This document shows positions 21,237 through 31,760 of a stretch of 64,000 nt of DNA, piece by piece. The notes below the pieces were generated by a model. It was not told the DNA's origin. It did no database searches and worked only from the letters and a program-made list of their open reading frames with translations. Position 1 is the first letter of the stretch; each line of letters begins with the position of its first letter. The translations under genes and the position numbers were made by a program. The stretch comes from Leptodactylus fallax. Lineage: Eukaryota; Chordata; Amphibia; Anura; Leptodactylidae. The DNA is taken from contig CAMRHE010000133.1 in assembly GCA_947044405.1 (NCBI GenBank), positions 930,001 through 994,000 of the forward strand, in the 5' to 3' direction.

Positions 21237-24088
21237 GGAATGTCACCAGAACCCAGAGTATCAATTCAGCCCCACAGATAGATAGGTTAGTGTCACCAGA
21301 CCCCAGCATATCACCCCAGCCCCACAGATAGATAGGTTAGTGTCACCAGACCCCAGCATATCACCCCAACCCTGCAGATAGATAGGTTAGTGTCACCAGA
21401 ACCAGCATATCACCCCAGCCCTGCAGATAGATAGGTTAGTGTAACCAGAACCAGCATATCACCCCAGCCCTGCAGATAGATAGGTTAGTGTCACCAGAAC
21501 CAGCATGTCACCCCAGCCCTGCAGATAGATAGGTTAGTATCACCAGAACAGCATATCACCTCAGCCCCGCAGATAGATAGGTTAGTGTCACCAGAACCAG
21601 CATATCACCTCACCCCGCAGATAGATAGGTTAGTGTCAGCAGACCCAGTATATCACCCCAGCCCTGCAGATAGATAGGTTAGTGTCACCAGACCCAGCAT
21701 ATCACCCCAGCCCTGCAGATAGATAGGTTAGTGTCACCAGAACCAGCATATCACCCCAGCCCTGCAGATAGATAGGTTAGTGTCACCAGAACCAGCATAT
21801 CACCCCAGCCCTGCAGATAGATAGGTTAGTGTCACCAGAACCAGTATATCACCCCAGCCCTGCAGATAGATAGGTTAGTGTCACCAGAACCAGTATATCA
21901 CCCCAGCCCTGCAGATAGATAGGTTAGTGTCACCAGAACCAGAATATCACCTCAGCCCCGCAGATAGATAGGTTAGTGTCACCAAAACCCACCATATCAC
22001 CCCAGCCCTGCAGATAGATAGGTTAGTGTCACCAAAACCCACCATATCACCCCAGCCCTGCAGATAGATAGGTTAGTGTCACCAGAACCAGCATATCAAC
22101 CCATCCATGCAGATAGATAGGTTAGTGTCACCAGAACCAGCATATCACCCCAGCCCTGCAGATAGATAGGTTAGTGTCACCAGAACCAGCATATCACCCC
22201 AGCCCTGCAGATAGATAGGTTAGTGTCACCAGAACCCAAAATATCACCCCAGCCTGCAGATAGATAGGTTAGTGTCACCAGAACCAGCATATCACCCCAG
22301 CTATGCAGATAGATAGGTTAGTGTCACCAGAACCAGCATATCATCCCAGCCCTGCAGATAGATAGGTTAGTGTCACCAGAACCAGCATATCACCCCAGCC
22401 CTGCAGATAGATAGGTTAGTGTAACCAGAACCAGCATATCACCCCAGCCCTGCAGATAGATAGGTTAGTGTCACCAGAACCAGTATATCACCCCAGCCCT
22501 GCAGATAGATAGGTTAGTATCACCAGAACAGCATATCACCTCAGCCCCGCAGATAGATAGGTTAGTGTCACCAGAACCAGCATATCACCTCACCCCGCAG
22601 ATAGATAGGTTAGTGTCACCAGACCCAGCATATCACCCCAGCCCTGCAGATAGATAGGTTAGTGTCACCAGAACCAGCATATCACCCCAGCCCTGCAGAT
22701 AGATAGGTTAGTGTCACCAGAACCAGCATATCACCCCAGCCCTGCAGATAGATAGGTTAGTGTCACCAGAACCAGTATATCACCCCAGCCCTGCAGATAG
22801 ATAGGTTAGTGTCACCAGAACCAGTATATCACCCCAGCCCTGCAGATAGATAGGTTAGTGTCACCAGAACCAGCATATCACCCCAGCCCTGCAGATAGAT
22901 AGGTTAGTGTCACCAGAACCAGTATATCACCCCAGCCCTGCAGATAGATAGGTTAGTGTCACCAGAACCAGTATATCACCCCAGCCCTGCAGATAGATAG
23001 GTTAGTGTCACCAGAACCAGAATATCACCTCAGCCCCGCAGATAGATAGGTTAGTGTCACCAAAACCCACCATATCACCCCAGCCCTGCAGATAGATAGG
23101 TTAGTGTCACCAAAACCCACCATATCACCCCAGCCCTGCAGATAGATAGGTTAGTGTCACCAGAACCAGCATATCAACCCATCCATGCAGATAGATAGGT
23201 TAGTGTCACCAGAACCAGCATATCACCCCAGCCCTGCAGATAGATAGGTTAGTGTAACCAGAACCAGCATATCACCTCAGCCCCGCAGATAGATAGGTTA
23301 GTGTCACCAGAACCAGCATATCACCTCACCCCGCAGATAGATAGGTTAGTGTCACCAGACCCCAGCATATCACCCCAACCCTGCAGATAGATAGGTTAGT
23401 GTCACCAGACCCAGCATATCACCCCAGCCCTGCAGATAGATAGGTAAGTGTCACCAGAACCAGCATATCACCCCAGTCCTGCAGATAGATAGGTTAGTGT
23501 CACCAGAACCAGCATATCACCTCACCCCGCAGATAGATAGGTTAGTGTCACCAGACCCAGCATATCACCCCAGCCCTGCAGATAGATAGGTAACTGTCAC
23601 CAGAACCAGCATATCACCCCAGTACTGCAGATAGATAGGTTAGTGTCACCAGAACCAGCATATCACCCCAGCCCTGCAGATAGATAGGTTAGTGTCACCA
23701 GAACCAGTATATCACCCCAGCCCTGCAGATAGTTAGGTTAGTGTCACCAGAACCAGCATATCACCCCAGCCCTGCAGATAGATAGGTTAGTGTCACCAGA
23801 ACCAGCATATCACCTCAGCCCCGCAGATAGATAGGTTAGTGTAACCAGAACCAGCATATCACCCCAGCCCCGCAGATAGATAGGTTAGTGTCACCAGACC
23901 CCAGCATATCACCCCAACCCTGCAGATAGATAGGTTAGTGTCACCAGAACCAGAATATCACCTCAGCCCCGCAGATAGATAGGTTAGTGTCACCAAAACC
24001 CACCATATCACCCCAGCCCTGCAGATAGATAGGTTAGTGTCACCAGAACCAGCATATCACCCCAGCCTTGCAGATAGATAGGTTAGGT
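21237..24088. repeat. 49-bp minisatellite, about 58 copies, with higher-order structure
   Basis: The unit is GTCACCAGAACCAGCATATC then ACCCCAGCCCTGCAGATAG and ATAGGTTAGT. The period is 49 bp, with variants of 47-51. Diagnostic variants recur in the same order: TTAGTATCACCAGAACAGC at 21534 and 22514 (980 bp, 20 units apart), and doubled ACCAAAACCCACC units near 21981 and 23059 (1078 bp, 22 units apart). This shows duplication of a block of about 1 kb plus later gain of two units. The first unit grades into GGGAATGTCACCAGAACC, the edge of a dispersed repeat. Confidence 0.95.
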
Positions 24089-24748
24089 TGGCTTGATTCA
24101 AATGATGTTTTCCACCTGTGAATCGCTGCCTCTTTTGCTGAGATATCACTGTTTCTGTCAATCTGCAAATGAGCTCTTTAGAGCAATGAGGGCGGTACCA
24201 TTGCTCTAAAGAGGTAAGTGGCAACACCCTTATTGCTCCAAAGAGTTCATATGCATATCGACAGAGAGGCGGGAGAATTTAAATGGTTTTGGAGGCATAG
24301 GGCCAGTCACTTGTCATCAGCTCCCCTACGAACATGATCACAGGGTGCTAATACCCTTAGCCAGCACCTGGAGGCCTAATAGTTTCCCCAGAGCAGCCTT
24401 CTGTCTATACCTATATACTATTATATAGAAATTAACAAAAAAATAATTAAGTTACAGGCTTTGAAGAGTGGCGAGGGCTTTTACTTTGCAAAAGTAGTAA
24501 AAAATTTTAAAAAAGCACACAAATCTGGTATCAATGCAACTGTATAAACCCAGTGAATAAGTTTATCAGATTTGGCCACACAAAATTTATGGCATAAAAG
24601 GCAATGGCAACATTGTTGTTTCTGCTATTCCTTCCCAGAATGAGTTAATAAAAGTTGAGTGACATATCTACCCTAAAATAGTGTCATTAGTGTCATGTTT
24701 TAGCTCTTGATATGGGGAGATGGAAAAACGCCAAAAATTTTTGGTTGT
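24089..24748. other. Remainder of dispersed repeat, then spacer
   Basis: 24089-24300 continues from the array with CTGTGAATCGCTGCC and an inverted pair AGCTCTTTAGAGCAATG / CATTGCTCTAAAGAG, consistent with the rest of the element from which the 49-bp unit was amplified. The remainder has no recognised features. Confidence 0.35.
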
Positions 24749-24952
24749 TAAGGCCGGGCCCCACGTGGCGTAAACACTGCAATTTGCCCGCGGCGGAAAT
24801 GCCGCAGAAAAAATCGCGGCGTTTTACTGTCAATACAAAGTGGATGGGATTCTAGCGAATCCCATGTCCACTTTGCGGTAGAAATCGTGCTGTGGACACG
24901 CAGCGATTTCCAAAACCAGCCCGGTTTTGGAAATCGCAGCATGTGAATTATA

Positions 24953-26580
24953 CAGTACAGACCAAAAGTTTGGACGCACCTTCTCATTCCAAGAGTTTTC
25001 TGTATTTTCATGGCTATAAAAATTGTAGATTCACACTGAAGGCATCAAAACTATGAATTAACACATGTGGAATTATATACTTAACAAAAAAGTGTGAAAC
25101 AACTGAAAATATGTCTTATATTCTAGGTTCTTCAAAGTAGCCACCTTTTGCTTTGATTACTACTTTGCACACTCTTGGCATTCTCTTGATGAGCTTCAAG
25201 AGGTAGTCACCTGAAATGGTTTTCACTTCACAGGTGTGCCCTGTCAGGTTTTATAAGTGGGATTTCTTGCCTTATAAATGGGGTTGGGGCCATCAGTTGT
25301 GTTGTTCAGAAGTCAGGTGGATACACAGCTGATAGTCCTACTGAATGGAGTGTTAGAATTTGTATTATGGTAAGAAAAAACCAGCTAAGTAAAGAAAAAC
25401 GAGTGGCAATCATTACTTTAAGAAATGAAGGTCAGTCAGTCCGAAAAATTGGGAAAACTTTGAAAGTGTCCCCAAGTGCAGTGGCCAAAACCATCAAGCG
25501 CTACAAAGAAACTGGCTGACATGAGGACCGCCCCAGGAAAGGAAGACCAAGAGTCACCTCTGCTGCGGAGGATAAGTTCATCCGAGTCACCAGCCTCAGA
25601 AATCGCAGGTTAACAGCAGCTCAGATTAGAGACCAGGTCAATGCCACACAGAGTTCTAGCAGCAGACACATCTCTACAACAACTGTTAAGAGAAGACTGT
25701 GTGCAGCAGGCCTTCATGGTAAAATAGCTGCTAGGAAACCACTGCTAAGGACAGGCAACAAGCACAAGAGACTTGTTTGGGCTAAAGAACACAAGGAATG
25801 GACATTAGACCTGTGGAAATCTGTGCTTTGGTCTGATGAGTTCAAATTTGAGATCTTTGGTTCCAACCACCGTGTCTTTGTGCGACGCAGAAAAGGTGAA
25901 CGAATGGACTCTACATGCCTGGTTCCCACCGTGAAGCATGGAGGAGGAGGTGTGATGGTGTGGGGGTGCTTTGCTGGTGACACTGTTGGGGATTTATTCA
26001 AAATTGAAGGAATACTGAACCAGCATGGTTACCACAGCATCTTGCAGCGGCATGCTATTCCATCCGGTTTGCGTTTAGTTGGACCATCATTTATTTTTCA
26101 ACAGGACAATGACCCCAAACACCTCCAGACTGTGTAAGGGCTATTTGACCAAGAAGGAGAGTGATGGGGTGCTACGCCAGATGACCTGGCCTCCACAGTC
26201 ACCAGACCTGAACCCAATCCAGATGGTTTGGGGTGAGCTGGACCGCAGAGTGAAGGCAAAAGGGCCAACAAGTGCTAAGCATCTCTGGGAACTCCTTCAA
26301 GACTGTTGGAAGACCATTTCAGGTGACTACCTCTTGAAGCTCATCAAGAGAATGCCAAGAGTGTGCAAAGTAGTAATCAAAGCAAAAGGTGGCTACTTTG
26401 AAGAACCTAGAATATAAGACATATTTTCAGTTGTTTCACACTTTTTTGTTAAGTATATAATTCCACATGTGTTAATTCATAGTTTTGATGCCTTCAGTGT
26501 GAATCTACAATTTTTATAGTCATGAAAATACAGAAAACTCTTGGAATGAAAAGGTGTGTCCAAACTTTTGGTCTGTACTG
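24953..26580 (+). mobile_element. Tc1-like transposon (element 2), nested in a MITE
   Basis: It is flanked by TA (24951-24952 and 26581-26582). The ends are CAGTACAGACCAAAAG and its inverse. The inverted repeats are about 268 bp each (24953-25220 and 26313-26580), long enough that the right one contains the last third of the transposase frame; the left one therefore carries an antisense copy of that C-terminal coding segment. Total length is 1628 bp. Confidence 0.95.
25367..26417 (+). pseudogene. Tc1-like transposase with a stop, a frameshift and a changed catalytic residue
   Basis: The DDE transposase begins MVRKNQLSKEKRVAIITL at 25367. The N-terminal helix-turn-helix has RKIGKTLKVSPSAVAKTI. 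A TGA at 25517-25519 interrupts the frame just before the HEDRPRKGRPR hinge. The frame is otherwise open through WSDEFKFEIFG (first D) and FQQDNDPKH (second D). A one-base loss near 26120 shifts the frame, and the tail resumes at SRLCKGYL and ends GGYFEEPRI at 26417. The usual third acidic residue of the NPIE motif reads Q here (SPDLNPIQMVW), which would itself abolish catalysis. The reading of E to Q assumes the family consensus. Confidence 0.9.
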
Positions 26581-26757
26581 TACCTACGGAAATGCCGGTG
26601 GTTTCCCCATAGGTATAACTGAAACAGAAAGTCTGCAGAAGAAACCTCTGCAAACTTTTTGTCTAAAGCGCTGCGGGTAGATCTGCAATGCGTTCCCGCC
26701 ACGGTTTTTCCCGCAGCACTTTTTTGCTGCGGGACACCACATGGGGCCTTAGCCTAA

Positions 26758-27140
26758 AGGTTTTTTCTGGCCCCAATTTGATCAGCTGTTCCAGTAGCCT
26801 CCAGGTGCTGGAAGCTGCTAGTGGAAGTGGAGGGCATACAGCAGCGCTCCCATAGCAGCCCTGTCTACGGCATAGCAGTCGTTGAGGGAAATTGCAGCGC
26901 TGCTCCTATTCCTTGTATAGGAGTGGTGCTGCAGATACTCCCAATCCACTAACAGCTTCTGGCACCTGGAGGCTGCTGCATCAGCTGATCTGTGCAGGGT
27001 CCAGGTGTCAGACCCCCCACAGATCACATACTGATGACCTATCCTGTGGACAGGTCATCAGTATGAAAAAAACAAATTGGGGTTGGAGAATTCCTTTAAG
27101 GCCTGAAACAGGCTGGTCACTAAGGAGTTAAATAGGGATT
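26758..27140. repeat. Palindromic dispersed repeat
   Basis: Arms 26780-26824 and 26945-26990 pair through GATCAGCTG, AGCCTCCAGGTG and AGTGG. A TGATGACCTATCC motif and its inverse GGACAGGTCATCA near 27031-27062 are shared with other repeats of the window (27324, 32868, 61568). Confidence 0.6.
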
Positions 27141-27289
27141 TCCAGGGGATAAAATCTGCCCTGGTCATATGACGCACAGTGCAAGGATCATTACAAGTCA
27201 CATGCCGAATAACTTTACTGTAACGGGCCGTGCAACATCACGTGCCCTGGACACATATATAACATTACATCACACAAAAAAAATAACAT

Positions 27290-27620
27290 TCATTTGCTGA
27301 AACCAAAATATTTCGAGGAGGACGCAGGATAGGTCATGAGTATCGGATCAGTGGAGGTCTGACCGAACCGCCATATGAAGGGGCTGTGGTGTCTAGGTGA
27401 GCACTGCAACCTCTTCACTGTTTACCAAGCACAGCGCCATACATTGTACAGTGGCTTTGTCTGGTACTGCAGCTCAAGTCATATCTCCTGCAAAGAACGA
27501 AGTAGCAGCATGTCCATGTGACCAATGAACCCGAGACTTCAATAAACAGCTAATCATAAGACCCCTGATATCCCCCCCCACCCGATCTTATACTGATGAC
27601 CTGTTCTAAGAGTGGGTCAT
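27290..27620. repeat. Dispersed repeat with inverted GATAGGTCATGAGTATC ends
   Basis: AGGATAGGTCATGAGTATC near 27327 is inverted as TACTGATGACCTGTTC near 27593. A central GCGCCATACATTGTACAGTG block resembles 6085-6110. Interspersed repeat; no coding. Confidence 0.55.
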
Positions 27621-27672
27621 GACATCACTTATTTTCATGCCAAGAGTAAATAGTAATAGTGGGTATACATAC

Positions 27673-27742
27673 ATGTGGCGCCGCTCTCTCCGCTGCCATT
27701 ACTGCTGGCCCTGGCAGATCCATTTTCATCTCCAAAGTAACT
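27673..27742 (-). CDS. Candidate internal coding exon (exon 3 of an unrecognised gene)
   Basis: On the minus strand, a pyrimidine-rich tract TTTTGTTTATTCCAG precedes the exon and GTATGT follows it. The 70-bp exon is open in one frame and reads SYFGDENGSARASSNGSG then ESGAT, ending in phase 1. It begins at a codon boundary, which matches the phase-0 end of the candidate exon at 28783-28859, one kilobase upstream. The composition (Ser/Gly/Asn rich) suggests a disordered region of a nuclear protein. I do not recognise the gene; the next exon, which should begin in phase 1, was not found in the window. The call rests on splice-site quality and phase agreement only. Confidence 0.5.
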
Positions 27743-28782
27743 CTGGAATAAACAAAATGTGCAAAAAGAGGTCAAAAAACAATGATATTAAAAAATAAAT
27801 AGTAAAAAATAATAGTAAAATAGCGCCAGATCTTCAAAGGCAAGTCATTGGGGGAGATTTACTAGTGAAAATGCACCAGAATTCTATCCCACCACATTCA
27901 CCACATTTATTAATAGTTTTAGACAAATTTTTTTGCCTTATCTGACAAGGGGGCGTGACGGAAAGGGCAAGGCTTGTTGGAAAGGGGAGTGGCTTAAAAC
28001 GTCGCAATGTGCACCAAAATCTGCCGCAAGGTAAGCCAAATAACAGGTGGTCTAAGTCTCGCTTCACATCTGTGTCGGAGTCTCCTCAGTGTCCCTTAAA
28101 AATCGTTGGATGGAAAAGACCTTTTTTGACTTTTTTGGTGGTGTTTCCAGTTAAAAAGAACAGAGATCCAATGGACACCTAACAGCCCCTATTATAGTCA
28201 ATGGTGCCTTTCAGGCTCCATTGGTGTCCAGTGTTCTAGTGATCCGTTTGTCTGTTCTTCAGGTCCTCCGATGGATCAGAGCAATGGACACCCGGCACTA
28301 TATCCTATCCACATACATCACCTGCTCCTCCAGCTGTGGATGTTTTTGTTCTCAGTAATGCAGGCGGAGGGGTGGGTGAGTACTGGATCAGGTATGTTGG
28401 GGGTCCTAGAATACAAGCAAGCTGACTGCAAAAATACCAATAAGGCCATGTTCACACCTGCGCTCAGGTGTCCATTGGTATGGTCTGTCGGGACCACTAA
28501 AACAGTGGACAACAACGGTGACCAATGGACCCCATTCCCTACAATGGGGTCCGTTAGGTGAAACCGCTGGGTGAAAAAGTCAGACTTGCAGCACTTTTTT
28601 GTCCAGCAATTTTCGGCAGTTACTGTGCGGATGTGAAAACATTCTGAGCACGCTGGAGTTTGTAGTCCACCCAGCCAAAGAAGGCCACCAAGACCTTGTG
28701 GCAGAACAAACTTAACGATAATATATGGATTCTAGGTCGAGTGACATCATTTCAGTATATATGTTCATATGCTGAGACATAC
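27743..28782 (-). other. Candidate intron with dispersed repeats
   Basis: About 1.04 kb between two candidate exons. It holds repeat-like pieces (28040-28260 with ATCCAATGGACACC, 28440-28580 with GTTCACACCTGCGCT) and no further open exon-like block. Confidence 0.4.
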
Positions 28783-28859
28783 CTGGCGAGGTGATCCACC
28801 AGTGGAGCTGTGACCAGCATCGGAAAACTTTCTCTTTGGAGGTCGTCCGGTCATTTTTG
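28783..28859 (-). CDS. Candidate first coding exon (AT-hook-like N-terminus)
   Basis: On the minus strand, the tract CTGCTCCTTTACAG leads into a 77-bp exon followed by the donor GTATGT. An ATG at 28852-28854 in the context CAAAAATGA starts MTGRPPKRKFSDAG, followed by HSSTGGSPRQ, and the exon ends exactly at a codon boundary. GRPPKRK is a basic patch similar to AT-hook and nuclear-localisation motifs, so a nuclear DNA- or chromatin-associated protein is plausible. If the ATG is the start, a non-coding 5' exon should lie upstream; a GC-rich segment with consensus donors lies at 36490-36642. Alternatively the frame continues from an earlier phase-1 exon (Lys before Met). The gene is not recognised. 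Confidence 0.55.
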
Positions 28860-29270
28860 CTGTAAAGGAGCAGAGTATTACTGTCAAGATCGTTCTGATT
28901 TCCATTACTTATAAGTAAATTCTCAGGAAACCCATAAATGTACATCTGATATATGACAAATAATCCAGACAGACAATATTACAAGTGAAATGTTGCGCTT
29001 TCTGGATCAGCCCCATAAGAGCCTAAGACCTAATGCACATGACCAAGTGTGCAGGTTGATGCTCCTCCAAGGAGGCGTCCAATGGTCCGTTCCATTTCAA
29101 TGAACATAGAGCAGCTCCTATCCTCGGAATCGGAAGCCTCCATAGAGGTGAGGACCTCACAGAATGCATTCGGCTCACACTCAGATGTCACTCTGAGGGT
29201 CATCCTATTGAATCCCGCAGAAAACTCAGCCCCACATCAGAAGCACACACGTGGAAATGGGGCCTTAAAG
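28860..29270. other. Intergenic or intronic, no feature recognised
   Basis: Contains 28983-29265, with a CACACGTGGAAATGGGGCC end like that of MITE families. No open exon with splice sites was seen here. Confidence 0.3.
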
Positions 29271-29525
29271 GGGTTGTCCCGTTATGGACACTTATCCCCT
29301 ATCCACAGGACGGGAAATAAGTGTTCGATCGCCGGGTCCCCCAGTGATCAGGAGGACGGGGCACTAACACTGCATTCACTTCTATGGGGCTGTGGTGGCT
29401 GCCGGATCTTACAGTCCCAGCAGCCCCATAGAAGTGAATAGGGTGCCGTTCACACTAGAGCACAAGGAGGCCTTAGAGGGACATTCGGTCCCACGTCCTC
29501 CTGATCACTGGGGGACCCAGGTCCT
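29271..29525. repeat. Palindromic dispersed repeat (GGGGTTGTCCCGTTATGG)
   Basis: Arms 29334-29358 and 29494-29518 are perfect 25-bp inverses through CCCCAGTGATCAGGAGG. An inner pair, TTCACTTCTATGGGGCTG and CAGCCCCATAGAAGTGAA, is also inverted. It is MITE-like. Confidence 0.7.
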
Positions 29526-29830
29526 GTGTCAATATTCACATCACAGTATAGATAAATCTGCCTGGTTATCCAGTTACACCCAACATGCCGCTCCCACATC
29601 TACGCCTACAATTTAGCTTCTTGTTATAAATATTAACAGGGTTTAATGGGTTAACAGACATTAATAATACATCCATAGGATAGGTTATCAATATCAGATT
29701 GGTTGGGGGTCGGCACCTGGCACCACCACTGATGTGTACCGGAAGACACCAGAACTAACAGAAAGAACAGAGCTGGGAACACTGCTCCATGTGGCCAGGC
29801 CGGGTTACTGCAGTTACATAGTGGAAGAGT
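29526..29830. other. Dispersed repeat fragments
   Basis: 29660-29830 has ATAGGATAGGTTATCAATATC and GGTCGGCACC, parts of the family represented at 32868. No gene. Confidence 0.35.
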
Positions 29831-30857
29831 GAAGAAATCAGGCGATACCTTTTAGAGGCTAACTGAGTATATTTATAAGTAAGCTTTCAGGAGTGCTCGC
29901 TCCCTTCATCAGACATGGTGTGATACAAGAACTGAAAATTCACAGATTTTTATACACATGGTTTTCAAAGCATTTTAGAGGCCTTAAAAAAAATTGCAAT
30001 CTAAGTAGAGAAGTTATTTACAACAGGTCAAAAAAACAGTCTGGAAACTTGTGGTGCGTGACGGAGGGATCAGTAATTCTTGCTGTTATCTGTTTGCTAT
30101 CAGGAGGTGATTTGTGTCCCTCACAGTTCATACATAGTGTGACATGAAGCTGGCATGAATATTAAGTCCAAATTGCAGAGTTTGAAATTTTTGCATAAAT
30201 TTGTACTCCATTTCTTTTCTTTTCTCCTGTGTCTTAAAATGTCCCATTAAAACCACAACCCGCAAATCTTCAATAGAGTGGTTTTCTCCGGAGAAATGTG
30301 CGGCCACTGGGAGATCGGTTCTGCTGTTATTAATATTGGATCTGTGTGAGTTCATTCGTTGACTGAGTCTCTGCCCTGTTTCCCCCACATAGAGGCCTGT
30401 GGTGGGACATTGCACACACATTATGAGGTACACCACATTGGAAGACCTGCAGGAAAATGTCCCCCTAATTCTGTGCACCTGTTGTGACTGTGGGATAGGT
30501 ACACTGTCAGCGGTGTGGATGTGCTTGCAGGTCATGCACCTTTTATGTAGGCAAGGTGAGGTGCCATTTTCAGTTGGGGCCTTCAGGGCACTCCGGACGA
30601 TAATACGCCTCAGGTTTGGTGGTTGTCGAAAGGAGAGGAGAGGGGGGACTGGAAATATGTCCTTGAGTCTGTTATCCCTATGTAGTACAGGTTGGAGCTC
30701 CTTGGCAATCCTTCGTAGGATCTCCAGCTGTGGGTTGTAGGTGACTACTAGGGGCACTCTGGCTTCTTCTGGGTCTCTCTATATGTGAGCAGACTGTCTC
30801 TGTTAATGGCTGCTGCTTTGTTTAATTGGTTGTCCGTCACTTTTGGTTTGTATCTAG
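29831..30857 (-). mobile_element. Penelope-like retroelement, 5'-truncated
   Basis: It encodes the C-terminal endonuclease of a Penelope-like element on the minus strand (30128-30757 and upstream). The 3' side runs to a GCCTCTAAAAGGTATCGCC-type tail at about 29840. The reverse transcriptase is missing: the element stops abruptly at 30857, where the 251-bp inverted-repeat arm begins. Truncation at the 5' end is typical of target-primed retrotransposition. Confidence 0.8.
30128..30857 (-). pseudogene. Penelope-like GIY-YIG endonuclease fragment
   Basis: The open part of about 209 codons runs from RRIAKELQPVLHRDNRLKD through a Cys/His stretch (CLHKRCMTCKHIHTADSV) to the GIY-YIG core CPTTGLYVGETGQRLSQRM, with the following NSHRSNI helix and a C-terminal HFSGENHSIEDLRV and EYKFMQKFQT. 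GLY..YVG with R and H downstream fits the family nuclease, which nicks DNA for integration. Upstream residues RYKPKVTDNQLNKAAAINRD are in another frame because of an apparent 2-bp insertion near 30772. The reverse transcriptase domain is absent, so this is a dead fragment. Confidence 0.85.
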
Positions 30858-31108
30858 CTAGCTCTCCTTTGAAGCCACAATGTCAGGGACTTTTGCCCTT
30901 CCGCCATATTACTCCATGGTGACTCCATCTATATACTAATACAGAGAACAGAGGCCCCTAAATGTGAATTCCCTCATGTACATCTGGCTATCATCTCAGC
31001 ATTATATATAGAGCATTATATTACACTAGCCCTCCCTCCCTCCTCTGGGACCCCCGGGATCCTTCTAGAAGCTCCCAGCAGTGTTTAGGCAGTGTCAGTC
31101 ATTGCACG
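30858..31108. repeat. Left arm of a 251-bp near-perfect inverted repeat
   Basis: The reverse complement of 36643-36893 matches base for base over 251 positions except one (an A/G at the GCATTATATT versus GCATTGTATT site). It contains TCCGCCATATTACTCC and CCCGGGATCCTTCTAGAAG. The outer edge touches the truncated Penelope-like fragment. Confidence 0.95.
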
Positions 31109-31119
31109 AATTATGTTTA

Positions 31120-31760
31120 TTATTTTTTACATTTTTATATGGGAAAAGGGGGTTTGACTTTTTTATTTATTAGTTTTAAAAAACTCTTTTAAGGCTGAGG
31201 CCCCACGTTGCGGAAATGCAGCTTTTTTTGTTGCAGATTTTGTTGCGGTTTTTTGAGCCAAAGCCAGGAGTGAATTGAGCAGAAGGGAGAAGTGTAAGAA
31301 CTTCCTATATATTTCCTATTCCTTTTGTAGCCATTCTTGGGTTTGTCCCCAAAAACCGCAACAAATTCTGCAACAAAAAAAGCTGTGTTTCTGCAACGTG
31401 GGGCCTTAGCCTAAAATACATTTTTATTTGTTTTTCAGTCCCACTAAGGAACATGACCATGTGATCGTTCTGTACTGCTTGCTTCTGTATTACAGTATAT
31501 TGTACTTTTTAACCTAATTTTTGCCAACCTCTAGGCACTTAGATGCCATGATCAATCCAGCATCGCAGCATCCGGGGGGGGTCGATAAGCCAGAAAGTGA
31601 TTTATCCCCAACTCCGCCTGCGCGATCTGGTTGTTGCCTGTACAATGCTAAGCTGAACTCCTGTGTCCCATAATATCAAGGCAGCTCGTGGCGACTGCAC
31701 GGTTCTCATGATGTACAATTACGGCCTGGGGCGCAAAGGGGTTCAGACAAAGCCAATACA
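31120..31760. repeat. Dispersed TTAA-type element interrupted by a MITE
   Basis: Around the MITE A copy at 31191-31413 lie TTTTTATATGGGAAAAG and an end GGCGCAAAGGGGTTCAG, similar in texture to 20076-21236. It is interpreted as an older element that received a MITE. Confidence 0.4.
31191..31413. mobile_element. MITE family A, copy 3
   Basis: AAGGCTGAGGCCCCACG to CGTGGGGCCTTAGCC, with the family arms GCAGATTTTGTTGCGG and GCAACAAATTCTGCAAC and the GAGCCAAAGCC centre. Confidence 0.85.

Larger units (their letters stand above)
24749..26757. mobile_element. MITE family B, copy 4, split by a Tc1-like insertion
   Basis: The left part, 24749-24952, runs from AAGGCCGGGCCCCACG to AATCGCAGCATGTGAATTATA. 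The right part, 26581-26757, resumes at TACCTACGGAAATGCC and ends CATGGGGCCTTAGCC. Joined, the junction matches the uninterrupted copy at 6375-6400 (GCAGCATGTCACTTATACC), so the pre-insertion site is readable. Confidence 0.9.

Noticed and set aside
21237..24088. CRISPR-like direct repeats
   Set aside because: The 49-bp units are contiguous with no unique spacers, and the surroundings are vertebrate; there are no cas genes.
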